14,333 nucleotides of DNA. Source: Desulfobacterales bacterium (GTDB lineage Bacteria > Desulfobacterota > Desulfobacteria > Desulfobacterales > Desulfosalsimonadaceae). The stretch is taken from positions 1 to 14,333 of the forward strand of contig JAGYOT010000007.1 of assembly GCA_018399455.1 (NCBI GenBank). Direction: 5' to 3'. The translations under genes and the position numbers were made by a program. Below, piece after piece: positions 6,202 to 13,510 of the stretch; positions within the stretch are counted from its first letter, which is position 1, and each line of letters begins with the position of its first letter. A model generated the notes under the pieces. The model did no database searches and was not told where the DNA came from. It saw nothing but the letters and a program-made list of their open reading frames with translations.

Positions 6202-6723
6202 GCTAGAAAGAAACAGGGCGGCAGTACAGCCAGAACCAACCATGAAATACAAGAAAAGGAAGTGCGGGTCATTGATCCGGACGGCAATCAGCTGGGCGTC
6301 ATCCCGATCCAAGCTGCTCTGGCATCGGCTGAAGAATTTGGACTCGATCTTGTTGAAGTCTCTCCCAATGCGAATCCACCGGTCTGCAAGATCATGGATT
6401 ACGGCCGTTTCAAATACCAGCAGGACAAGAAACAGCAAGAGGCCAAGAAAAAGCAGAGTCGAATACAGGTCAAAGAAATAAAAGTTCGCCCCAAAACCGA
6501 TACCCATGATCTGGAAGTCAAGCTGGGTCATATTCGGAAGTTTATTGAAAAGCGAAACAAAGTCAAGGTGACCGTGGTCTTCAGGGGCCGGGAAATCACT
6601 CTGACAGACCGGGGAAGAGAACTGTTGAACCTGATTGCCGAACAAGCCGCCGAGTTTGCGGCTATTGAGCAGCCGCCAAAACTCGAAGGGCGAACCATGA
6701 ATATGGTCCTGGGGCCAAAGTAA
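6199..6723 (+). CDS. infC: Translation initiation factor IF-3
   Basis: IF3 binds the 30S subunit, prevents premature 50S joining and proofreads the start codon and initiator tRNA. The product is 174 aa, normal for IF3. The N-domain contains VRVIDPDGNQLGVIP, LDLVEVSPNANPPVCKIMDY and GRFKYQQDKK. A lysine-rich linker (KKQQEAKKKQSRIQ) leads to the C-domain with VKEIKVRPKTDTHDLEVKLG, KVKVTVVFRGREI and the terminal EGRTMNMVLGPK. The start is taken as AUA at 6199 because of the ideal ribosome site and the N-terminal ARKKQGGSTARTNHEIQEKE; starting at GTG 6262 would delete 21 residues, including conserved N-terminal sequence. Usually infC lies in thrS-infC-rpmI-rplT; here neither neighbour is present. 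Upstream is a divergent YkgJ-type gene and downstream a palindromic element. Confidence 0.95.
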   Translation: MARKKQGGSTARTNHEIQEKEVRVIDPDGNQLGVIPIQAALASAEEFGLDLVEVSPNANPPVCKIMDYGRFKYQQDKKQQEAKKKQSRIQVKEIKVRPKTDTHDLEVKLGHIRKFIEKRNKVKVTVVFRGREITLTDRGRELLNLIAEQAAEFAAIEQPPKLEGRTMNMVLGPK

Positions 6724-6774
6724 TACGTCTCACCTTTGCTATTCCCGGATGCCGCCACCCGGAAAAAAAGTATT

Positions 6775-6919
6775 TAGTGCCCGAACGAAAACCAGGATTT
6801 TTTGTTAAGATCAAGGAAGGCGAAAATTTTAACCGCAGACATACCCGAAGTATTTTGAGGATTAAAATTTGAGCCTGACACAGATATTGGCAAAAAAGAC
6901 AGTTTTCGTTCAGGCACTA
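6775..6919. repeat. MITE-like palindromic element with 18-bp terminal inverted repeats
   Basis: The left end TAGTGCCCGAACGAAAAC (6775-6792) and right end GTTTTCGTTCAGGCACTA (6902-6919) are inverted copies with a single mismatch. Moving inward, both arms continue with TTTTTTG offset by one base. A second inner pair (6818-6832 against 6862-6876) matches at 13 of 15 positions, so the whole 145 bp can fold into one long interrupted hairpin. Both ends are TA, as expected for a TA target duplication of the Tc1/mariner-IS630 type. No coding capacity. It lies between infC and the aldolase gene. It could be a MITE, a dispersed structured repeat, or an RNA element in the infC 3' region. Only one copy is in the window. 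Confidence 0.6.
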
Positions 6920-6977
6920 TCTAAGGCCCTGATTACCATATCCAATGCACGGGGAATACAAAAAGTTTCTAATCTCC

Positions 6978-7007
6978 TTGACATGATTGGAATCATCGGC
7001 TTATCTT
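6978..7007 (+). promoter_or_regulatory. Candidate promoter of the aldolase-family gene with an embedded inverted repeat
   Basis: TTGACA (6978-6983) is followed after 18 nt by TATCTT (7002-7007, four of six), about 52 nt before the ATG at 7060. The spacer contains ATGATT-GG-AATCAT (6983-6996), a perfect 6-2-6 inverted repeat placed where a repressor would block RNA polymerase. Prediction only. Confidence 0.5.
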
Positions 7008-7059
7008 TTTACAGCAATCAAGCGTAATGATAACTGATAACGCATGGAGGACAGAGAAC

Positions 7060-8322
7060 ATGAGCGATCCCCATCAGACAGATTTGAAACAGTTTGAAAA
7101 AGCCCTGGAAATCGGCCGCCCACCCAATATTGTCAAACTTTTCCCGAATTCAAGAGCGCTTATCGTGAGCGGCAAGTTCATTGACCGCGCCATGCTGAAA
7201 AAGGGCAAGGCCATCGCCATAGCGGCCAACGGCCGGAATTATTTCGTCATCCGGGGGGCTTTAAAGGCCGCCCAGCGCGCCAATGCCGCGATCATGCTGG
7301 AGATTGCCAAATCCGAAGGCGGGGCAAACGCCTATTGTGCCGTCAACTACTGGAACCTGGCGCGCCAGGTCAATGCCATCTGCAATGAATTAAACATCGC
7401 CGTGCCGGTGGCCATCCATGCCGATCATTATGGGATTAAGAAAAAGGAGGATATCGAACCCGCCAAAACCGAAATCCCCTCAATTTTTGATGCGGGCATC
7501 ACCTCGATCGCTATTGACGCCTCCCATCTTCCCGATGAGGAAAACCTGCTGGCCAATATTGAACTCAATCCCTACGTTCCCGGCTGGGCGGGATATGAAA
7601 CCGAAATCGGAGAAATTAAAGGCAAAGAAGGCATTTCCACCCCTGAAGAAGCCCTGTTTCTGATTCAGGGGTTAAACGCCCATGACATGTTCCCGGACTG
7701 GATTGCCTTAAACAACGGCACCACTCACGGCCTCGAAGCCGGCGATGACGGTATTCAGGTTGATCTGACCGCGCGCATCCATCAAGCCATTGAAAACTAC
7801 AATGTCTCCGGCGCCCAGCATGGCACTTCAGGAAACAGCAGCCAGCGGCTACAAAAAATTGCAGCCGAGACCCGAACCACCAAGGCCAATGTGGCAACCG
7901 CCCTGCAGATGATCTCATGGGGATTGAAGGTCAATGATTACGGCAATGCCCAGCTCGATGATACCGGAAACTTTATTAAAATAAAGGATGAAGGCGTCAC
8001 CGAGGAGATGTGGGAGCAGATGAAAGCCTATGCCGCGGCCAAAGGACTCAAAAAGGGAGATTATAAAAAACTTAACCTTCCCTTTGAAAACAGCCTGCTG
8101 GGCCAGGCCCGAAGCGTTCGCAAGCGCATGGTCAAACGGGTGGAGGATTTTGTCTACAACATGCTGGTCAATGTGTTAAACAGCCACAACACGGCGGGAC
8201 TGGCGATTGAAACGATTCTGGAAGCCGGCTCCTTTGATGCCGGTGTCAAAGCCAAACGGATCGAGGACCCCTCGCAATGGACGCCCGATAAAATCGCGGA
8301 ACGGACAGCGGCCAGTAACTGA
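7060..8322 (+). CDS. Class II fructose-bisphosphate aldolase family protein
   Basis: Zinc-dependent TIM-barrel aldolase, 420 aa. The family cleaves or forms fructose-1,6-bisphosphate (or tagatose-bisphosphate) from dihydroxyacetone phosphate and an aldehyde. The motif IHADHYG (H120, D122, H123) matches the HxDH zinc and catalytic segment; GYETEIGEIKGKEG (about 179-191) matches the acidic zinc-ligand and phosphate loop; NNGTTHG contains the second zinc histidine (H223); QHGTSG contains the third (H254). The protein is longer than typical E. coli FbaA or GatY (about 285-360 aa), with extra sequence at the N-terminus and in the C-terminal 100 residues. ATG 7060 is chosen because GGAGG lies 9 nt upstream; an earlier in-frame ATG at 7027 has no ribosome site. 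A NUDIX gene follows after 30 bp. Likely gluconeogenic or glycolytic aldolase; exact substrate not certain. Confidence 0.87.
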   Translation: MSDPHQTDLKQFEKALEIGRPPNIVKLFPNSRALIVSGKFIDRAMLKKGKAIAIAANGRNYFVIRGALKAAQRANAAIMLEIAKSEGGANAYCAVNYWNLARQVNAICNELNIAVPVAIHADHYGIKKKEDIEPAKTEIPSIFDAGITSIAIDASHLPDEENLLANIELNPYVPGWAGYETEIGEIKGKEGISTPEEALFLIQGLNAHDMFPDWIALNNGTTHGLEAGDDGIQVDLTARIHQAIENYNVSGAQHGTSGNSSQRLQKIAAETRTTKANVATALQMISWGLKVNDYGNAQLDDTGNFIKIKDEGVTEEMWEQMKAYAAAKGLKKGDYKKLNLPFENSLLGQARSVRKRMVKRVEDFVYNMLVNVLNSHNTAGLAIETILEAGSFDAGVKAKRIEDPSQWTPDKIAERTAASN

Positions 8323-8352
8323 AGGGATCCCCCCCGGAAATTAACACGCCTT

Positions 8353-8868
8353 ATGAGACAAAAAAGTTTTTGTCATTTTTGCGGCCGCCCGCTGACCAGA
8401 AAATCAGTGGGCGGCCAGCTTCGATTTTTTTGCGAGAACTGCGGCATCCCCATTTATGAAAACCCTGTTCCCGCCACCTGTCTGGTAACAATCGATCCCG
8501 CAGGGCGCCTGCTGCTGGTCAAACGCAGCGTTTCGCCCAAAAAAGGCTGGTGGTGTCTTCCCGGTGGTTTCATGGAGCTTCAGGAAACCCCCGAAAGTGC
8601 TGCATTACGGGAGTTGAATGAGGAGACCGGCCTGGAGGGAAAAATCGACGAGCTCCTGGGCGTCGCCACAAATCACAGTACATATTATGATACGGTCCTG
8701 ATGGTGGGGTTTCTGGTGAAATCCTACAGCGGCAGTCCGATAGCCGGCGATGATGCAGACGCCCTTGGCTGGTTTGACTATCCGGAACTTCCGGAGATCG
8801 CCTTTGACAGTCACCGGCGGTTTATCGACCAGTATTTTAAAAAAAATTCAGAAACCGTGAATTTGTAA
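8353..8868 (+). CDS. NUDIX hydrolase with N-terminal zinc ribbon
   Basis: Hydrolase of nucleoside diphosphates linked to another moiety (NUDIX superfamily), 171 aa. An N-terminal zinc ribbon CHFCG...CENCG (C7, C10, C27, C30) precedes the NUDIX domain. The Nudix box GX5EX7REUXEEXGU is complete at residues 72-94: G72, E78, R86, E87, E90, E91, G93 (core RELNEETGL). The ribbon-plus-NUDIX layout resembles NADH pyrophosphatase-like and ADP-ribose hydrolase-like members, but I do not see enough to name the substrate. The start ATG lies 30 bp after the aldolase stop; the ribosome site is poor (GGAAA about 10 nt upstream). Probably cotranscribed with the aldolase gene. It converges on the CvpA-family gene with a 50-bp gap. 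Confidence 0.88.
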   Translation: MRQKSFCHFCGRPLTRKSVGGQLRFFCENCGIPIYENPVPATCLVTIDPAGRLLLVKRSVSPKKGWWCLPGGFMELQETPESAALRELNEETGLEGKIDELLGVATNHSTYYDTVLMVGFLVKSYSGSPIAGDDADALGWFDYPELPEIAFDSHRRFIDQYFKKNSETVNL

Positions 8869-8918
8869 TAAACGATGAAAATCAAGCCTTACGGGGAAAA
8901 AATACGCCTCAGTTCAGG

Positions 8919-9464
8919 CTACTCTTTTTTCTCGGACGGCGTTGCGGACCAGTTTCTTTTTAATTCCTCCATGTTGTAAATAAACGCGCTGCGTTTTTCC
9001 TTCGGTACCACACGCACCAAGGTCCGGGAAACCGAATTGACATAAGGGGCCAGCTGAGACCGGGCAACCATTTGCTTGCCGCCGATGGGCAGAAAAGTAA
9101 TCATCACGACAAATATTAAGGATACCAGGATAACGCCCTTCATCGCCCCCAGGAAAGTCCCCAGGAACCGGTCCACCGCCCCCAGCAAAACAACTTTGAG
9201 CAGAAACCGTAAAAGAACACCGATCAGATTCACAATCAGACAAACGGCAACAAAAACCGTAATAAAAGCGGCAATCGCCTGGCCGGCCGCAGATTCTATA
9301 AAACCGGCAAAAACCGGAACAACAAGATGGTAGCCGACATAGGCCGCATAAAATCCGCCGATAACACCAATAATTGAGGCCGCCTCCCTGATAAAGCCCT
9401 TGAACAGGCCAAGGATAATGCAATAGCCCAGGATAACGACAATTCCCATGTCTACAGGGTTCAT
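8919..9464 (-). CDS. CvpA-family inner-membrane protein
   Basis: Membrane protein of 181 aa of the CvpA (colicin V production) family. Hydrophobic segments lie at about residues 4-30, 33-55, 62-90 and 100-130, followed by a hydrophilic C-terminal tail. VDMGIVVILGYCIILGLFKG at the N-terminus and DRFLGTFLGAMKGVILVSLI in the middle are family hallmarks. In E. coli cvpA is needed for colicin V production and for envelope robustness; the molecular role is not settled. The ATG at 9464-9462 has no clear Shine-Dalgarno sequence, but later Met codons have none either. It is a single minus-strand gene between two plus-strand units. Confidence 0.85.
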   Translation of the reverse strand: MNPVDMGIVVILGYCIILGLFKGFIREAASIIGVIGGFYAAYVGYHLVVPVFAGFIESAAGQAIAAFITVFVAVCLIVNLIGVLLRFLLKVVLLGAVDRFLGTFLGAMKGVILVSLIFVVMITFLPIGGKQMVARSQLAPYVNSVSRTLVRVVPKEKRSAFIYNMEELKRNWSATPSEKKE

Positions 9465-9756
9465 TGTTTTACATTCCCAAAATCACGCATGTGATGAAAA
9501 TTTTTGGCACAAAAAAATTGGTATTTTATCAAGTTGTTACATTACTAAATCAAAAGCCCCGCGGTCAAGGGAATTCTCTGTAGAAATCTCTTGTATTCAT
9601 TCATTATAGTTATTAATGTGATTTTTTTATGGGTACCGTTGCTAGATCAGATATCTGCCGGTTTTTAACAATGCAGCAAAAAACGATAACCGAAAGCTGG
9701 CACCGGATCTCAAGAACTTCACGGCCATGACCAGCTGCATAAAATCATAGCTAATA
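9465..9756. other. Divergent intergenic region between cvpA-family gene and phoH
   Basis: AT-rich 292-bp gap with no coding sequence I can support. It must contain the promoters of both the CvpA-family gene and the phoH operon, but I find no convincing -35/-10 pair on either strand. Small palindromes occur: ATCAC-N4-GTGAT (9482-9495) close to the CvpA-family start, and AGATATCT near 9650. Neither is strong enough to call an operator. Confidence 0.5.
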
Positions 9757-10737
9757 ATGGGCAATTACGAAAAAGATACCAAATCCGAACTGACACTGCC
9801 TGAGAATCATCTGGCCATTGAGCTCTTCGGCGGGCAGAATCAGAATCTGTCGCGAATTGCCGATGCCGCCGATGTGGTCATACAGGCCCGCGGCAACACA
9901 GTGTTCATCAGGGGAGATTCCATCGGCGTGGAACTTGCCCGCAATATTTTAAATCAGCTTTACGGTCTGTTAAAGGACGGCTACCCGCTTTACCCCAATG
10001 ACGTGGATTATGCCGCTAACGTGCTTGCCCGGGATCACACGGTTAAGCTCAAGGACATTTTTATGGACACCGTCTATGTGACGGCGAAGAAACAGACCGT
10101 TACTCCCAAAAGTCCGATGCAGAAATCTTATATTGATGCTGTCCGCAATTATGATATTGTGTTCGGCATCGGTCCGGCTGGTACCGGCAAAACCTATCTC
10201 GCCATGGCCATGGCGGTATCGGCCCTGACAAAGAGACAGGTTGATCGGATTATCTTAACCCGCCCGGCCGTGGAGGCGGGCGAAGCTTTGGGGTTTTTGC
10301 CCGGGGATCTGGCTGAAAAGGTCAATCCATACTTAAGGCCCTTATACGATGCCTTGCACGATATGATGAGCTTCGAAAAAGCATCCAATCTGATGCAGCA
10401 GGGAGCGATTGAGGTCGCACCATTGGCCTTCATGCGCGGCCGAACATTAAACGACTCCTTTATTATTCTCGATGAGGCCCAGAACTCGACCTCCGAGCAG
10501 ATGAAAATGTTTCTCACCCGCATTGGATTCAACTCCAAAGCCGTTATCACAGGTGATATCACCCAAAGCGACCTGCCAAAAAACCGGGCCTCAGGTCTGA
10601 TCGAAGCCAAGGAAATTCTAAGCGACATCGAGGGCATCCGATTCATCTATTTTTCAAAGCGTGATGTCGTCCGGCACAAGCTGGTCCAGAAGATTATCAA
10701 CGCTTATGAGAAACACTATTCCGAACCCGGCACGTGA
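9757..10737 (+). CDS. ybeZ: PhoH-like ATPase (YbeZ type)
   Basis: Cytoplasmic P-loop ATPase of the PhoH family, 326 aa, usually linked with YbeY in RNA metabolism. An N-terminal KH-like region (about 15-70, IELFGGQNQNLSRIADAADV) precedes the ATPase. The Walker A motif is GPAGTGKT (139-146), the Walker B motif IILDEAQ (D239, E240), and LTRPAVEAGEALGFLPGDL (about 167-185) and ITGDITQSDLP are family-specific. Start: ATG 9757 is the first in frame after a TAG at 9748, but no good ribosome site precedes it and the next Met is far downstream, so initiation may be weak or unusual. It is the first gene of the run ybeZ-pgpH-ybeY-pdxJ-nnr, with 6 bp to pgpH. This order is common in Deltaproteobacteria and Firmicutes-like clusters. 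Confidence 0.93.
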   Translation: MGNYEKDTKSELTLPENHLAIELFGGQNQNLSRIADAADVVIQARGNTVFIRGDSIGVELARNILNQLYGLLKDGYPLYPNDVDYAANVLARDHTVKLKDIFMDTVYVTAKKQTVTPKSPMQKSYIDAVRNYDIVFGIGPAGTGKTYLAMAMAVSALTKRQVDRIILTRPAVEAGEALGFLPGDLAEKVNPYLRPLYDALHDMMSFEKASNLMQQGAIEVAPLAFMRGRTLNDSFIILDEAQNSTSEQMKMFLTRIGFNSKAVITGDITQSDLPKNRASGLIEAKEILSDIEGIRFIYFSKRDVVRHKLVQKIINAYEKHYSEPGT

Positions 10738-10743
10738 AGCCTT

Positions 10744-13137
10744 ATGGCAAATAAACGTACAGATATTTCACTAAAAAGCCGTTTTATCACGGATACGGCG
10801 CCCCTGATCGGGATCCTGGCGGTAATCACCGTTATTGCCACCTTCATTCTTTATCCGAAGCTCATTATCTCCAAGCCGAGTTATGAAATCGGTGAAGTGG
10901 CGGATAGGGACATTAAGGCGCCCAGGGACCTTCTGATCGAGGACAAAGAGGCCACGCGGAAAAAACAAGAACAAGCCGCGGACGCGGTTTTAACGGTTTA
11001 TGACAACGACAAATCCCTGGCCGACAGCCTTGCGGAAAAAATCAGGCAGGCTTTCAGTCTGCCGCGCGCCGTCTATGAAGCCAATGCACAGGTAGCTGAA
11101 AGAAGTGAACCGCCGGTTCAAATGGATGCCGTTGAAAACCGGATTCTGGAACTCAAGCCTGAGTTTGAAGACAAGCTGGGAATTGCTGTAAACAAAGGGG
11201 CCTACCAGATTCTTCAGCGCGAGCATTTCTCTTCGGAAATTCCGGCGCGCATCATTCAAATTCTTGCCAAAATCCTTGACAACGGGATCGTGGGCAATAA
11301 GGAATTGCTTTTGAGAGAGGCCGGCAAGGGCATCATCTTAAAAACAGTGGGTTCCCAGATTGAACGAAAGATACAGGATTTTAGACATTTCTACGGGCTT
11401 GACCAAGCCAAAAGCATGGTGCGCACAACCGGAGAAACCCTGCTTAAAGACCTTGATTACTCGCTTTCCAATCTGATCGTCGATTTTACCCAAAGGCTGA
11501 TCCGGCCCAATATCACCTTAAACCGCAGTGAAACCCAGCGCCGTCAGGAAAAGGCCCAGGCATCCATCAAGCCGACCCTCTACAAAATAAAAAAAGGCGA
11601 GATGATCCTGCGTGAAGGCGAGCGGGTGACGCCAACGCACATGTTAAAGCTTGAGGCTTTAAAAAACCAGAGCGGAAAAAACGAGCTTTTAAAAAAAGGC
11701 ATGGGCACCGCCCTTATCATCCTGGCCCTATTGACCATCACCTATTTTATTCACCTCAAGTATCAGAGCGAGCTTCTGTTATACCAGAATAAGAACCTAT
11801 GTTTTATCGGTTTTGTCGTGATCCTGATTCTGTTGATCCTGCAGCTGTCGGTTTCCCTGACCCAGGTGCTGGCACCGCAGGCGCCCTTTGCGATATCCGA
11901 GGAATCCATTTATTACAGCATCCCGATTGCGGCGGGCGCCATGACCCTCTGCCAATTCCTGGGCTATTCCATCGCCTTCCCCTTTGCGATTGTGATGGGC
12001 CTCCTGACGGCCATGGCCTTTGAAAACAGCTACGGATTCTGTCTTTATTTTCTGCTAAACGGGGTGGTGGGGGCTTATTGGTGCCGAAGCTGCAAGGAAA
12101 GCAAGGGCTTTATCCAGGCCGGAGCAAAACTTGGCGCCTTAAATATGGTTCTGGCTACGGTAGTCAGTATTTACATGGCGGATTTCAGCGGCATCAAGCT
12201 CTTTTGGGACTGGACCTTCGCCTTTGCCGGCGGTGTTATTGCCGGAATCATCACTGCGGGGGTCATTCCCTTGATAGAAATGGCCTTCGGCTATCGAACC
12301 AACAGTACCCTGCTTGAACTTGCCAACCTGGACAAGCCCCTGCTCCGGCGTCTCATGCTCGAAGCGCCCGGCACCTATCATCACTCCGTCATTGTGGGCT
12401 CCATGGTCGAAGCCGCAGCCTCTGAAATCGGCGCCAATCCTGTTCTGGCCAAGGTCTGCGGCTATTATCATGATATCGGCAAGCTGAAAAACCCTCTGTA
12501 TTTTATTGAAAACCAAAAGGATGGCAAAAATATCCACAACAAGCTGGCACCGTCCATGTCCTGCCTGATTCTGATTTCGCACATCAAAAACGGCGTTGAG
12601 CTGGCCCGGCAAAAAAAGCTGGGCAATGAAATCATTGATGCCATCAGGCAGCATCACGGCACCACGTTGATCACCTATTTCTATGAAAAGGCCAAAAGGC
12701 AAAAAAAAGAGGCCTGCATCAACATCGACAATTTCCGTTACCCGGGTCCCAAGCCGCAAACCCGGGAAACCGCCCTGGTCATGCTGGCCGATGTCGTTGA
12801 GGCCGCCTCAAGAAGCCTGGAGCATCCGACGCCCTCACGCATCCAGGGACTGGTCCAGCAACTGATCAACAAACTGTTTTCCGACAATCAGCTGGATGAA
12901 TGTCCGCTGACCCTGGCGGACCTTCATAAGATTGCCAAAAGTTTCAACAAAATTTTAAACGGGATCTACCATCACCGGGTGGAGTATCCGGAGCCCAAAT
13001 CAGAAAAGCTGACACCGGAACAGCCGCGAGGGAAAAATGGCGATTCTGATCGACAACCGCCAGAGCCGATTCCAACTATCAACGGAAGCAATACGGAAAG
13101 CAGCCCAAGCTCTCTTAAACGCCTTGGGCAGTCCTGA
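10744..13137 (+). CDS. pgpH: 7TM-HD family cyclic-di-AMP phosphodiesterase (PgpH/YqfF type)
   Basis: Large membrane phosphohydrolase, 797 aa. The layout is one N-terminal membrane helix (about 17-38), a long outside 7TMR-HDED domain (about 50-310), a block of about seven membrane helices (about 318-515), and a cytoplasmic HD domain. The HD metal residues are all present: H546/H547 (TYHHSV), H576-D577 (YYHDIGK), H613 (ISHIK), H637/H638 (RQHHG) and D683 (LADVVEAASR). Characterised family members (Listeria PgpH) hydrolyse the second messenger c-di-AMP to pApA; this is inferred here. The gene starts 6 bp after ybeZ with only a weak ribosome site. Its last 101 bp overlap ybeY in a different frame, so the final ~34 residues (from about RGKNGDSDRQ) are a shadow translation of ybeY rather than conserved PgpH sequence. 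Confidence 0.93.
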   Translation: MANKRTDISLKSRFITDTAPLIGILAVITVIATFILYPKLIISKPSYEIGEVADRDIKAPRDLLIEDKEATRKKQEQAADAVLTVYDNDKSLADSLAEKIRQAFSLPRAVYEANAQVAERSEPPVQMDAVENRILELKPEFEDKLGIAVNKGAYQILQREHFSSEIPARIIQILAKILDNGIVGNKELLLREAGKGIILKTVGSQIERKIQDFRHFYGLDQAKSMVRTTGETLLKDLDYSLSNLIVDFTQRLIRPNITLNRSETQRRQEKAQASIKPTLYKIKKGEMILREGERVTPTHMLKLEALKNQSGKNELLKKGMGTALIILALLTITYFIHLKYQSELLLYQNKNLCFIGFVVILILLILQLSVSLTQVLAPQAPFAISEESIYYSIPIAAGAMTLCQFLGYSIAFPFAIVMGLLTAMAFENSYGFCLYFLLNGVVGAYWCRSCKESKGFIQAGAKLGALNMVLATVVSIYMADFSGIKLFWDWTFAFAGGVIAGIITAGVIPLIEMAFGYRTNSTLLELANLDKPLLRRLMLEAPGTYHHSVIVGSMVEAAASEIGANPVLAKVCGYYHDIGKLKNPLYFIENQKDGKNIHNKLAPSMSCLILISHIKNGVELARQKKLGNEIIDAIRQHHGTTLITYFYEKAKRQKKEACINIDNFRYPGPKPQTRETALVMLADVVEAASRSLEHPTPSRIQGLVQQLINKLFSDNQLDECPLTLADLHKIAKSFNKILNGIYHHRVEYPEPKSEKLTPEQPRGKNGDSDRQPPEPIPTINGSNTESSPSSLKRLGQS

Positions 13138-13492
13138 AGGCGAACTTTCTGTATTGCTGCTTGACGACACCGGCATTGCCGAGTTAAATGAGCAGTATCT
13201 AAACCGGCAGGGCGCCACTAACGTGATCGCCTTTCCGATGAACGAAGGCGAATTTTCCGAAATCAACCCGGAGCTTCTGGGCGATGTGGTAATATCCATG
13301 GATACGGCCGCAAGAGAGGCGGGCGAGATGGATATCAGCCTGGCGGCGCGGTTCAAAGAGCTTTTGATTCACGGGATTCTCCACCTTTACGGCTATGACC
13401 ATGAAACCGGCGAAACAGACGCAAGATTGATGGAAGAGAAAAGCAGCGTCCTGTTTGATCTGATAAAACCAATAGACCTGGAGTTTGAATAA
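13037..13492 (+). CDS. ybeY: Endoribonuclease YbeY, 16S rRNA maturation factor
   Basis: Metal-dependent endoribonuclease, 151 aa, acting in 16S rRNA 3'-end maturation and 70S quality control. The zinc motif H3xH5xH is complete: HGILHLYGYDH with H112, H116 and H122. TNVIAFP (61-67) and LGDVVIS (81-87) are further signatures. The ATG at 13037 has a GAGGG 4 nt upstream and gives a normal-length N-terminus (MAILIDNRQSRF). It begins inside pgpH, overlapping by 101 bp in another frame, so its translation is probably coupled to that of pgpH. pdxJ follows after 18 bp. Confidence 0.95.
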   Translation: MAILIDNRQSRFQLSTEAIRKAAQALLNALGSPEGELSVLLLDDTGIAELNEQYLNRQGATNVIAFPMNEGEFSEINPELLGDVVISMDTAAREAGEMDISLAARFKELLIHGILHLYGYDHETGETDARLMEEKSSVLFDLIKPIDLEFE

Positions 13493-13510
13493 AAGGCAGG
13501 AAAATTTACT

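Noticed and set aside
6743..6769. CCGG...CCGG followed by an A-run just after infC, considered as an infC terminator
   Set aside because: Four-base stem, and the run is A instead of T on the infC strand, so it does not fit an intrinsic terminator.
8869..8935. Possible terminator hairpin between the NUDIX and CvpA-family genes (GCCT-N6-AGGC then a T-run)
   Set aside because: The stem has only 4 bp and overlaps the end of the CvpA-family gene; too weak to call.
9482..9495. ATCAC-N4-GTGAT near the CvpA-family start, considered as a regulator site
   Set aside because: Only 5-bp arms, not arranged like the CRP/FNR half-sites (TGTGA/TTGAT orientation and spacing); expected by chance.
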